64,000 bases of DNA from Episyrphus balteatus. Lineage: Eukaryota > Arthropoda > Insecta > Diptera > Syrphidae. Below the pieces are notes generated by a model. That model was not told where the DNA came from. It did no database searches and was given only the letters and a program-made list of their open reading frames with translations. The stretch covers positions 126,598,551 to 126,662,550 of the forward strand of contig NC_079135.1 of NCBI RefSeq assembly GCF_945859705.1, written 5' to 3'. Positions 35,158-46,809 of the stretch are shown piece after piece. The translations under genes and the position numbers were made by a program. The stretch's first letter is position 1, and every line of letters begins with the position of its first letter.

Positions 35158-35812
35158 CACTGGTCAACAAGGTTTTTGCCACAAGAACAAAAATATACTT
35201 TTCTATACGTTTTTGATCTGTTGAACTCGAATTTGAAGTCAGAAAATTTGTATTGGCCTCCGTTTTTGAAATAATACTGTTAGAAAAGGCCAAGAAACGT
35301 CATTTTGGCTGTTTTCGAGGTTATGTTTTTAGGTGGTGTAATTTATTATGAATAAATTTGTAACGTGCCTATAAGAACAGATATTATTCTTCCAAAAAAT
35401 GTTAAAATTTTATGGATTCGAGTTCAGCCACCCAAAGACATTTGGAAAAATATATTGTGGTTCTTGTGGCAAAAATTCTGTGACCAGTGACTTAATCCTT
35501 AGATTAAGTTTAGTTTCTCTTTGGCTTATAAAATGAAACTTAATATATCTCAAGCAATAAAAGAGATATCGGGAAAATTTAAACAGTTTTTGAAAGAAGA
35601 ATATCTGTTCTTATAATAACCGTTATAAATTTGTTTATAATGATTTAGATACTCCACATAAAAACAGAACCTCGAAAACAGCTAAAATGACGTTTTTCAG
35701 CATTTTATAATGGTAATATTTCAAAAACGAGGGCCAATCAAATTTTTCTGACTTCAAATTCAAGTTAAGCACATCTTGTGGCAAAAAAAAAGTTCAATTT
35801 TGTTGACCAGTG
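35158..35812. mobile_element. FB2 foldback, copy delta
   Basis: It begins CACTGGTCAACAAGGTTTTT and ends TTTTGTTGACCAGTG, with TAA on both sides (35155-35157 and 35813-35815). The arms share TCGAATTTGAAGTCAGAAAA and CCTCCGTTTTTGAAATAATA in inverted order. The centre includes AAAAGAGATATCGGGAAA. It is non-coding and more diverged between its arms than FB1 at 415..2318, so probably older. Confidence 0.8.
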
Positions 35813-35984
35813 TAATTTGGCCACGATTATGTAATGGAAGTAGCTTGTTCTGTTAACAGCTTCAGCTTAAGTTTGAAGGTCTTCGTTCCTTAGCAATCTA
35901 CATACCTAAATATTTTCTCTGGTTTCTAACACTCTTTCTATTTTCTATTTGATTCCCATTTTCATAACTACAGGCTTAGGTATA

Positions 35985-36250
35985 CTGGCTAGTATTCTTC
36001 CGCAGATAGTTTTACGCTTTCAATAACATTGCTGAAGAAATTGTATTGTAAAATCCACAAAATAGATGTTGGTATACCTCAGGGATGTATTCTAGGTCCA
36101 ATTCTCTTTCATTCTTATAGTAAAGAAATTTCCAATTGCATATTCATTTTGTTGATGATATATGCATATTCGTTTGTTGATCCACGCTCAATTTTCTAAT
36201 CTTAAACCTCGAAATCATGCTAAACAGCTAAACTACCTAAATATCTCAAT
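35985..36250 (+). pseudogene. Non-LTR reverse-transcriptase core fragment
   Basis: The plus strand reads VGIPQGCILGPILFHSYSKE at about 36070-36130, the conserved PQGSxLGPLLF motif of LINE reverse transcriptases. After a frameshift it continues HIHFVDDICIF, where FVDD corresponds to the catalytic [FY]xDD. A stop follows soon after. It is a small, dead fragment. It could come from the same kind of LINE as 27165..28040, but the two do not overlap in the protein. Confidence 0.75.
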
Positions 36251-37156
36251 CATTTGAAACCAAATAACCCGACTTCTTTGTAAAGCTTCCAATAGATAAC
36301 CCTGTTAGTGACATAAGATACTAGAACTTCCTGAACTTTCATAACCCAGTACAAAACAACAAAACCAAAAGGACTGTCCTATTGATACGATCACATTCTT
36401 TTAAGAACTCTCGGAACCATTGCTGCTATTACTGCCTATACTGCGCGCCGGCTGCCATCGATGCTCTTCTTCTTCCAATATGTGGAAACATCATTTCCTT
36501 GGTCATGTCCAGTTTGGCTACCCACAACAAAAAAACACACAACAATGTGCCATTGTACTCTCTAGTTTTTTGCGTCAAAACTATATAATACAACAAAAAA
36601 CAACTCTCTCGTGCAGCAATGCTGTATAGCTGTTGTACTCTCTACCAAGCAAAATACCACAACAAATGTTCGAAATCTATGTGGTTGCATCGTTTTATTT
36701 AAGACTCGTTGTGACTTCCTTTTTATTATTTTTCTTTTTTCGTTTTTCAAGTTGCAAAGTCACAGCCGACACCAAAACTCGAACTATTCTATAGAGTTCA
36801 TGATGAAAAAATAAAAAATATTGAAATAAAGAAACATGCCTTTACGGTAAGGAGCGTGAAAACTATGGCGACAATTGGAATTTATTTTCAATGTTCGCGC
36901 CTAGATCGGACCTACACTCTAATGGGTATTCCGCGAGTTTGTCGCGAGTGCAATTAAACTGTAAGCCACAGGGTGACATTAGTTTTATTGCATTTGCAAA
37001 TTCAAATTGCGATTTTACCAGATTCTCTAGTAGGTATGTAGTTGTTGTGTGATGGTGAGGGAGTATTTCACCTCGCTAAATAAAATGAAGACCCACTTCA
37101 ACTTGAAATCTGCAAGAAAAAATTTCAAAATGTTTTGACAGAGCTATAAGGACACT
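36251..37156. other. No recognised gene
   Basis: Several overlapping short frames at 36380-36810, none with a recognisable family. Composition is slightly more balanced than the surroundings. Confidence 0.35.
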
Positions 37157-37179
37157 TTGAAACAAGGAACGGGAGACGG

Positions 37180-37605
37180 ACATAATCCCAAAATTTTGAA
37201 TGCAGAAAACCCAGAATATCGAAAATCCAAAATCCAGAAAATCCAAAATCCCGAAAATCCGAAAAACCCAAAAATCCAAATCCCAAAAATCCAGCATCCC
37301 GAAAACCCAGAATACCGAAAATCCAAAATCCCGGAAACCCAAAATCCAGAAAATCCGAAATTCCGAAAATGAAAAATTTGTTCCCTGAAATTTTAAGTTG
37401 AACATTAAATAAAAATTTGCTCAAATTTTTCATTTTATATAATTTTTCGGGATTTTGGGTTTTCAGAATTCTAAGTTTTCGGGATTTAGGGTTCTCGGAA
37501 TTTTGGATTTTCGGGATTCTGGGCTTCCGGGATTTTGGATTTTCGAGAATCTGGGTTTTCGGGATCCTGGATTTTCGGGATTTGGGTTTTTGGATAAGGG
37601 AAAAC
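37180..37605. repeat. AAAATCCC minisatellite arranged as an inverted repeat
   Basis: At 37180-37372 the plus strand repeats variants of CGAAAATCCAAAATCC every 8-9 or 17-18 bases. At 37447-37600 the complement, GGGATTTTGGGTTTTCGGGA, repeats in the same manner. The two blocks face each other across about 75 bp and can form a long imperfect hairpin. Long frames through this region on both strands arise from the 9-base periodicity. Confidence 0.85.
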
Positions 37606-39278
37606 CTTTCGAAACAACCTATTAGCTTATCTTTTTCAGTTTTTGCTGATAGATTGCTGAAATTCACCTTGAATCCTGTGTCAATATTGTTCATTGTACG
37701 GGAAAGACTGAGAGGGAGTGTTGTATATAGTCGTGCTCGAAATTACCAAAGCGAAATCAATTGCAAAGAATCGCTTACTGGCCAAGTCATGCCAGGGGCC
37801 AAGATTCACTCCTACCTACCTACAAGCTTTACCTAACAACTCGAATGTACTACCAAAGAGTAGGTAAAAGATGTATAAGACTTTGGTAACATGTTCGGAA
37901 GTTAAGGTGCTGTGTATTGACGACACCGATCTAGCTGCCGCGATTAGGCAAATGGAAATTAGCAAGTGGTGTTTGTAATGAGAACTAAGATGTGATTCAA
38001 TCCGAAATATATACAGTTTTACGCTAACTGTTTGTTTTGTCACATAATACCGATGAATGTTTTTCTTGTTTTGTTTTTTTCTGGTTTTCCCAAGAGAATT
38101 AAACGGTGGTGTCTGTTTAATTTAAACAATTGTCAATAAAAGTTAACGTCTTTAGTTTGTCTGTTGTTTTTTGTGTTTGTTTTTTAAACTTTTATGTCAA
38201 GTAATTATTATAGGTAAAACGTGATTTTGTGACACGAGGTTTTATTAATTGGCTCCCAAAAATTATTGGAAGCTTAATTTGCTTAAAGGTTTTTCCCCAT
38301 TCTCTTCGACTTACAAAGAATTTCATTAACTTTTTAGAACTTTATCTTGTTTAGCAGTAACTATAGATCTTCAAACTTAGGTTTTTGAAGGTTGAAATGA
38401 CTTAGTCTTATTATACTTCTTATCCGTGAATTGGGATACATTTTTAGATTCTTTTAGCAGATTCGAGGAAATATCCTGTCGATTGGTAAGATTTTTGCTT
38501 TTTTCTTAAGCTTCATTGCTATATACCTTAAATTTCTATGCCGTAAAAGTAGAGCTGTAAGTGAAGCTAAAGAAGATGTCAATGGTCATAGTTTTGTCTA
38601 ATAGTGGAAAATGTAAGATTTTTAGCGGAATCCAAACTGCATAGCCATAATGTTTTCGCTAGAGAAAGTGTTAAGCTGTCACAGTAGAAGTTTTTTTTTC
38701 CAATATTTGGCCGAGGTTTCTAGGAGAGAAATCAGCTTTAATACAGAGACGTTTTCGTGGTTGTCTTTAATTTGAATAGGGACAATTTTGTAAAGTTTTT
38801 ATTTAGTATATGAATTAGGGTTATTGAGGACTATCGCCAGAAGGATCATCACCGATTTTTTTTGTTTTTCAAGAACAAATTTGAAGAACTTATCCGGTCA
38901 ATCTGATTTCTTCAGGTGGCAGGAGTTATCATTTTTTGTTTTTTTTTTTTTAACGGGATCAGTGACTGGTTTCTCAGGATCTGATTTTTAGCATTTGAGT
39001 ATGAGCCATAACCAAAAGTTGAGTTCAACAATCCAAATATAAGTCATGGTTTGAAGCATCATGCATTTTTTAGTTCTTAATTTTTGACTATAAATTGATA
39101 AGAATATGTAGTTTAAACTGTTTCTTTTTTTCGTTCATTACCAAACTATATTTTATTTTTGTTTGTGAACAACAAACAAACAAAACGTGAAGGGCTGCTG
39201 CCCAATATCTCAGTCAAGATTATTTAAATTAATAGTTAAGAAATTACATTTTTGGAAATACTTTAAATCACTTTTTTG
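37606..39278. other. AT-rich stretch, nothing recognised
   Basis: No repeat arms or gene motifs found apart from poly(T) tracts near 38690 and 38938. Confidence 0.4.
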
Positions 39279-39283
39279 AAAAT

Positions 39284-39697
39284 TGTAACGGGTGTGACAT
39301 TGTATGAAAAAATAGTTTTAAACAACATAATGTAACAATTGATTATTTTAATATTAGAATTCAAAACAGCCTTTGACTATTATTTTAAATCTTGTTTATA
39401 AAATTTTGTTTGTTTCTATGAAAGTTTGATTACTTTATAGCCTTTGACTATAATTTTAATTTTTATAATTATTAATTTTTATTTTCTAAAATTTAAAGCC
39501 TCCTAATTAATTAATATTTTTTTCAATGTTTTCTGGCTATAAAAGGAGAGCCAGAACTAGAAGTTAGACCCGTTTGCTGAAGCGAAACTTAAGAATTTAA
39601 GTTCTACATAAATTCTTATGTGACAGTTAACGGTTTACGCAGAGGAAAAGTAGGGAATAAGAGTTTATGCTCAACATACATACAGAATGGGTTTGCA
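39284..39697 (+). mobile_element. Solo LTR, 414 bp
   Basis: It begins TGTAACGGGTGTGACATTG and ends GGGTTTGCA, i.e. TG...CA, and is flanked by AAAAT on both sides (39279-39283 and 39698-39702). A strong TATA box, TATAAAAGG, lies at 39538, a position normal for an LTR promoter, and GGAATAAGAG near 39655 could be the poly(A) signal. No internal retroelement region is present, so this is most simply a solo LTR left by recombination. AAAAT is AT-rich and could match by chance, hence the moderate confidence. Confidence 0.55.
39538..39546 (+). promoter_or_regulatory. TATA box of the putative solo LTR
   Basis: TATAAAAGG fits the eukaryotic TATA consensus and sits within GGCTATAAAAGGAGAGCC. Transcription would be expected to start near 39568. 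Confidence 0.45.
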
Positions 39698-39702
39698 AAA
39701 AT

Positions 39703-42349
39703 TAATTAAACTAATGTGAAATTATTGAATTCAAAAGTGTAAGTACTCATATTTACATAAGTATCATTTAATTTACTGAACATTCTTATGTTAATTATCC
39801 TGTACAATATTTATAAAACAATTCATATGTTCAAAACAGTAGAAATTAATATAACTAGAATTTATGGTATGATTATTGCTAGTGAGTGGTTCAAGAAAAG
39901 TACGTATACGCCATAGTGAACAAAATTGCTATTGCTCAGAATAACCTAAGAAAAGTTTTTACCCAAACATTTTTGGCATAAAGGAAGAGTATTTTATTAA
40001 TTGAAACCTGTTAAGTGAAAAAAAAACTCAAAACTATAGAAAGAACAAACATTCTATGGTAAGCTATAAGTTAAAAAAAAACATCAACAAATTCAACATT
40101 GTACAAAATTTTAGTTTTTGATTTGTCCTCTTGTTAAAATAATCATTTTGTTTCTCTTTGGTATATTAAAACAGAAGAAGACTTGAAAAGTGTATCTTGA
40201 AACACATTGAACCATGCTTTGAGTTGAGGGATCTAAAGGCTAAAATGTTTTTTAGGATAAAAAAAAAAAAAATGTGTCGCGACGGTTTACTGCATTAAGT
40301 AGGAAAGCCAAGTCAACTTACTGCACTCAACTATTCTTGTGGGTATTATATATAATTATTAGTTTGAAAGAATAAAGAAGGACTGAAATGTATAGCCTTG
40401 TAAGAACGTGGCGGCACTAAAGTGATGGAGGCTTAATATGTACCCAGAATATCTGACTTGACAGTCTTTTGGAATAGTGTTTTTTGTTTTAAATGGCAAC
40501 ATCATCAGCACTATCCTATTCAGTTAAGCTTTGATTTTTTAGACGTGAATTCAATTGGTAGATGTTGACGGTAGCTTTTGGTATTCAACTCGTTTTTGGT
40601 CTTGTTTGTTTATGCTGCTAATTGGAATCATTTTTCATTCTCATCAAAGACTTGTGGTAACTTTTCAAACGATTTCAAGGTTGATATTTTATTTCTTAAA
40701 CACAATTTAAATCAATTTCTTTTCTGAACAAATTCAAATATTTTAACTTTTAAGAATTTTTGTGCAGAAAACGTAGCAAAACTCAAACACTAATTACAAT
40801 CCCACAATACAACCAATTTTAGAGATTCTTAAAAACCCACGCAATTTAAATTAAAAATGAATAAACTTTATCACAGAGCATCGTTAGCATTTTTTGTAGT
40901 TATTTTTACAAGAATATAATCTGATGCGAAGAAACTTTATCAAGTCCCTAAGATTCAAAAGTTCAATATATTGAATTCTGATTTGAACCCTTGTCACAAC
41001 TTTTTGTATTTCATCCAATTGTAATTGGTTTCAACTTTTATAACTTTTCTTCTTTTCACAGACATATCTTTGGGCTTCTTCATTTTCTATTGCTCCCAAA
41101 CGTGGTAAAATGTCCCTCGAGGACTTTCGAAAACAAATGATCACAAAACACAACACATCTCACTCTCATCCAATACACATATTTATCCTCAACCAAACCA
41201 TTCAACCGAATTGTAAAGCTATAAAAATGTCTGTGCACACACCGCAAATCAATCAAATCCGCCCTCAACTTATTTAAAGCTTTGTATCGTTCAGTAAAAA
41301 TGAGGAATGATAAAGGAAACATCCCCAAGAGAGAGAGAATATATATATGAAAAATCTAATCGAAATCCAGGTTACAGATATAAATTACGATTACACGACA
41401 TGCACTCTGGGTTCGGGTCCGGACGGACGACGAACGAACATCATAATGCGGGCTTTTCTATAAATCAGCAGCAGCAACAAAGCGTTTTCTCAAGAGTTTC
41501 AATCCACCCATCCTCCTCACACTACCTACCTACTCTCTGTAAAGCCTTATACAACCGCCTCATCGAACGCCCTCTTAACAGCTTAAAGTATTGATAAATG
41601 CTTATTTATGATGTTAGATGTGTGTATTTTGTGCTGTGATGAGATCCGGATTTCTGAATCATGCCCCTCATTTCTTTTAACATCCTGCCATGAGGACATC
41701 ATTCTAAACGTGTAACTTCTTGTGCATCAGTTTTGAAGCTTATCAGTGAAAGTTGCATGTACTCACCCAAATACACACCAGGCCCAAACACACACGGTGG
41801 TGGCGTGCTACAGCTCCATGATAGTAGAATAGAATAAAGACACAATTTTATTCACGTTAGAGGTGTTCATTCGCAAGGACTTTAACTCAATCCTTTATAT
41901 TTTTTTTTTCTTTTTTTGCGTTCGTTCGTTATCCGCTACTTCCGTATCAAGTAACATGGAGCTCTGATGCGCAAGAAGGTCATAAATCTATGTTGTTTCT
42001 ATATTTTATCATGAACATGACAGACACCCGGGATCTTAAGATGAAGTAAGAAAAGAAGAAAGCAGGAAGGAAAAGGAAGCAAACTCAACAACCAAAAGAC
42101 TTTGAAAAAGATATACAAAATTTCCCTTAAACTTTCATCGCGAAGACTTTAGGACGAAACGGGCATTAGCTTCTTTTATTCGTGAATCCTCTGGACTGAT
42201 GTATCTTGGATACATTTTTATCACTCACTTTTCATGGATGACGCGTTAACAGGGAATCAACTAAGCTTGGAAAAACCAGGGTTGTTAAACAAGGTAGTTA
42301 GGAAAATTTAAGGAACATCTCTGGTAGACAAATCCATGTCCGAAGTTTA
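39703..42349. other. Mostly low-copy-looking stretch, no gene recognised
   Basis: 39703-41000 is AT-rich. 41050-42250 is more balanced and contains CAGCAGCAGCAAC near 41466 and an AC-rich run. No coding structure can be defended. Confidence 0.35.
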
Positions 42350-43779
42350 ACTTTAAAAAGGCCCCTGGAGGTGCTTTTAATTGGTATCTTTTAGTTAGTC
42401 CCTGGTGATACTTTTGATTGATAAATACTTAAGACCCTATTGTTGTTTCTGAACGGCAGAAACTAGTAAGACCCCTGGCTCCCCTTCTGATTTTCAGGTA
42501 CTAGACACAGGTACTGAGACCTTTGGAAGTGTTTCTGATAGGCAGGTTCTAGTTAGGACCCTGGGAGCGATTTTGATGGATATGATCTTGTGAGAACCAT
42601 AAAGGAACTTCTGATCTTCATGTGCTAGTGAGGTCTCTGGTGGTTTTTTTAAGAGGCAGGTACTAGTCAGACCTCTGGGGGCGCTGCACACTGGGGAAAT
42701 TTGTATGGGAGTGCGGAAAAAATTAAATAAAAACTGAACCACTGAATAGATTTGGATGAAATTTTCAGGGATGACAGTTTTCGTCGTAAGAAATTATTAT
42801 TATTCATTTCCGCCCACTGCCACGCCCTTTTAAAAAAAATTGTGAGAGTAATAAAGAATTCCGATTCTCAATTTATTTGTACTTATAGCAATTTTTTTTT
42901 TAATTTTTTTGTATTATTGGAACCACCTCACCGATTTTAAATACATTAAATGGAAAAGAATAACTCATAGTAGGTACTGTTGTCGAGGTCCACGTCCACG
43001 CAAAATAAAAAACCCAAATTATAGTTAAAAATTATTAAAAAAAAAACACTTTTTTCATTTTTTTATACAAATTTTTCAAAAGTTTATTCTTTTAAGAGAG
43101 CCATTTTTTCCTCAATTAAATGACTCTGATTCTTCTTAATAAAGGAATGGGTCAGATGATCTGTATTTTTCAATAATAATTTCAATTTAAATCTTGAGAC
43201 ATTCCATTAGATTTCTGCTTAGATCTTCGCATAAAATGCTTGAAATTCCCATTATTAATAAAATGTATAATAATAAGACGCATAATCCCTTTTCACTCGT
43301 TTTTAATTTGAATAGTTTTCAATATATTATGTGTTAAATAATCCGTGCCTACTCGCAAGAGAAGCCTCTCAACATACACAACATCTAACAGGCGATCAGC
43401 GAACAATTGTGTGTGTGTATCTCCTTTTTCATTTTTCCTTCTTACTCAACAACCAACAACACTACAACACCAACCAAGGATCGTGTGTTTCCTTATTCTT
43501 CCCTCCCTCTCTTCTCCTCAGTCGTAACAAGATCTTTGAATAAATAGGACACGCAGTCCAATAAGAAAAAGAATACATTTGTCTTTCATTTATTTATACT
43601 TTAATAATTTACAGTCCATTAAAGTTAGTTAGATTATTGTTCATTATGTACATACATTTCAGTTACATATAACGAAAATTAATTTTTCTGAGCCAAGTTC
43701 AAAAAATCAAATGTAATTTTATTGTAGTAGATTTGTAAAAAAATGTGTTACGAATTAATTTTATTTTCTCTATTTGTCT

Positions 43780-44205
43780 TTTCGGATAAGAATTTCAAGC
43801 TTGCAGCCAAAAAAACAAAAATCTGACAAAAAGGAGATTTTTTACTTTTCAATTTTCTCGAAAACTAGAAGGCATAGAAACATATGGTTTTCAGTGTTTG
43901 GTAAGGAATTAATTAAGGCAGTGTTCTTCATTATTCAAATTGAACTCAAATCCCCAGCCTTGTCAAAAATAGTATTGGATATGATTTTTTAAATTTTTTT
44001 TTCAATATTTTGACTTTGAAATCGATTATTTCAAAAACAATTCACTTAAAGAACTTAATTTAAAAGCTCAAATTAAGCCTAATATTTTGGCTTTTAAAAA
44101 AAGTGTCATTTATAACTGTAAGTGTTACCATTGATTTTTAATATTTTTTTGTTATTTTAAGTAATTTTTAAGAAAATGATTTTTGCGACCAAATGAAGTT
44201 TTCAA
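43780..44205 (+). repeat. FB1-related tract
   Basis: It follows FB1 positions about 1345-1650 in order: AATTTTCTCGAAAACTAGAA, GGCATAGAAACATATGGTTT, AAAAATAGTATTGGATATGA, TTGAAATCGATTATTTCAAA and TAACTGTAAGTGTTACC. So the loop and part of one arm of FB1 are present without the matching second arm. Confidence 0.65.
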
Positions 44206-44223
44206 TTACCAATAAAAAACGCA

Positions 44224-44253
44224 GTGGCACCTGGTGGCACCTGGTGGCACCCA
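44224..44253 (+). repeat. Three copies of a 10-bp unit (GTGGCACCTG)
   Basis: GTGGCACCTG is repeated about three times in direct tandem inside the element at 42688..44718. Confidence 0.8.
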
Positions 44254-45548
44254 AATTTAACCTTCATCGAAAGGGAATTTTCTAAGGAAAAAGTTTTTAA
44301 TAGCCTCTAACTGTAGGCAAGTGTAGCTAAAATTATATATACAAAAATATGAAAAAATCAAGCCATTTTTTTTCTCTTTTCTTTAAATAATTATATAAAA
44401 TAATTTACATCTTTAAAATTAATAATTTCTTCGATTTACAATAGACAAACGATGGCTTCTTTACGGAAAAATAAAAGTGTATGAGTCGGCTCAAGCTAAA
44501 AAAAATTACACAGCTTTAATTTGAGGGTATTTTCACATCGTTTTTTATACTTTCAACAACTTGTCCCTTTACAAAGCTCTAAAAAGTAAACTACAAGTCC
44601 GATTTTAGTAATTCTTTCTGATTTTGATTCAGATTTTATTCTAGAATTTAGAAATACTATTGAAATATTCTCCGAGGAACTTTAAATTTTGGACTTTTTT
44701 CCGCAAAATCCCCAGTGTGCGCTGCTGATGGATACTGCACTATGGAAGCATTTCTGATCGGCAGGTACAAGTGAGGTCCCTTCTGTGCACAAGTGAGGCC
44801 TCTGGGGCTCTTTATTATCGGTAGATACTAGTAAAGCCCCTAAAAATGCCTCTGATAAGCAGGTACTACTTAGGACCGCGGAGGTGCTTTTGGAAGACAT
44901 GTTCTAGTGAGACCTTTGGAGGCGCTTCTGATAGGCATGTACTAGTGCGTACCCTGGTGGTATTTTTGAAAGCTAGGAATTTCTGAGGTTTCTAGTGCCC
45001 CTTCGTTTGGCTGATAGGCAGTTACATGTTAGACCTCGGCGATCAATTCTGAAGGATAATGGACTTATTTAATTGAGACCCTTGGTAGTACTTCTAATTA
45101 GCAAGTACCTTGGAACTAGTAGGGTCTCTGGTGGTACTTCTGATGGGCAGGTACTAGATCTTTGAGGGGCAAACAAAAATTAAAAGGTTTGTGAAGGCGC
45201 TTCGGAAGAACAGACACTAGTGAGGCCACTGCAGGGGCTTCTGATCATCAGGTATCAGTGTGAGACCTTTGGAAGCATTTCTGATCGTCAGGTACTGATT
45301 CACCTTCAAATGGGCTTACTTATAAGGCCTCTGGAAGTACCGCCGGGTGGCTTCAGATGGACATGTTCTATTGAGACCACATTGAAACTCTTGGAGGCAT
45401 TTCTGAGTGGACACAAGTAGCTAAGGCCCTTCTGATCAGCAGGAAGGTAGGGCCCTGGAGTCTGTACGATTGAAGTCCCTGGTGGTACAACTATTTGGCA
45501 AGCATTAATTAGGTCGTTGGTGGTACTATTTTTCGGCAAGTTTTAATA

Positions 45549-45655
45549 AGGTCTTAGGTTCATTTTCTTCAGTCGGAGTTGAACATAACTTGAGAATTTT
45601 TAATATAAAAATTCTCAAGTTTTGTTCAACTCCGAGTGAAGAAAATGGACCTTAA
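45549..45655. repeat. Palindrome with arms of about 50 bp
   Basis: AAGGTCTTAGGTTCATTTTC followed by TTCAGTCGGAGTTGAACA is inverted at 45607-45655 across only a few central bases (near 45604). It directly adjoins the end of the 38-bp minisatellite. Confidence 0.85.
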
Positions 45656-46809
45656 TCTCCTCAAACTTTGTGATTTATCAAAATTTGTAGGTTTGGTGGG
45701 GATAATTTATTTTTCTCCTTGGAAATCAGATATAACATATCTGAGTTTTCTAGCTTACTCTCGCAATGATTGTGTATTTGGGAGTTTCAAGTCTAGAAAC
45801 CAGAAAAGTTTGCAACCAGCAGAACAGAAACATTGAGGATGGCCCTGCTTTTCTAATCCTTATCATATGTACATATATACATGGTTCATTCACCAAAGTA
45901 CTATAGATACAATTACAAGAAGGAAGCTCTTGGATATGTGGGGGCGAAAAGTTTCACAACGGATAAATAAATCACCAGAAGTCTAATTTAATAAAAAGAA
46001 GTCGAATTCTCTTGGTGGCATTCGCGAGCTACGAGTACGTTCAACAACAAGCTAGTATAGCTACGGTATGTCCTTGATAAACGGTGTGTCAGTATACTCA
46101 GAAAGGCAATAGAGAGGGAATAAGAGAGAGAGTGGGAGCTAGCGGCTAATTAATGAACCCTTTGGTATAGTGTTATTCGCAATACGTGTTACTCTGACGG
46201 ATTATGTGAACGTGGAAAGTGGTGCTTAGGTTTCGTGTCTTCCGATCTACGATGTAAGAAAAACAAACGTGAAAATGATTGTGTGGGTGTCTGTATACAC
46301 ATATATTTTGTATGTTAAAGACCAAAAGGATTCTCCAAATGAACCAAAGGGATATACACAAACATACATTGCCTTTGCACTGCTGAGTATAGTGAGTTCG
46401 TAGAACATCCTTGCTAAAAGTTTTGCTGATTTATTCAATTTTCTCTGAGAGATATCGTTGGGTTCCCATTTTTTTTGTCTTGTTTGCTCTCTTCAGAGGT
46501 TGTCATCATCATCAAGTTGGATATTTAGCTGGAGAAAATTGTATGTATTCGATTCCTCCAATCATCATTAATCCTTTCGGTCGGTTCATTAGAGTGGGTT
46601 GAATTAATTTTTTTTTGTAAAGAATAAAAAATAAAAACAAGAAGTTGGCGAATCAATGGCGAAAGTAATTGACTGTAACAAGCAAATTAACTGTAGATTT
46701 TTTTTATCCGAGAAGTTGGGTGTGAATATAAAATAGGTACCTACCAACTTTAATGAATCTTATGGCATAAAGGAATTGCATACGTTCTTTAAATTGAAAG
46801 GAATTAGTC
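45656..46809. other. Low-copy-looking stretch, nothing recognised
   Basis: Includes a short GA-rich run near 46110-46135 and otherwise no repeat or gene feature that can be supported. Confidence 0.35.

Larger units (their letters stand above)
42688..44718. mobile_element. ACACTGGGG inverted-repeat element, 2.03 kb, inside the minisatellite
   Basis: It starts ACACTGGGGAAATTTGTATG and ends TTTTCCGCAAAATCCCCAGTGT; the TIR core is ACACTGGGGA. A 7-bp duplication, GCGCTGC, flanks it (42681-42687 and 44719-44725), and the minisatellite continues on either side. The interior includes an FB1-related tract. No transposase is recognised. Confidence 0.75.
42350..45548 (+). repeat. Degenerate 38-bp minisatellite split by a transposable element
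   Basis: Variants of GGCAGGTACTAGTGAGGCC, CTCTGG and CGCTTCTGATA recur about every 37-40 bases at 42350-42687 and 44719-45548. The same unit on both sides of the insert at 42688..44718 shows it was one array. The units differ by many substitutions, so the array is old. Confidence 0.8.

Noticed and set aside
37125..37694. 189-residue frame on the minus strand and 139-residue frame on the plus strand, rich in Phe/Gly or Pro/Lys/Ser
   Set aside because: Both arise from the AAAATCCC-type repeat, whose 9-base periodicity keeps several frames open; no start context or family.
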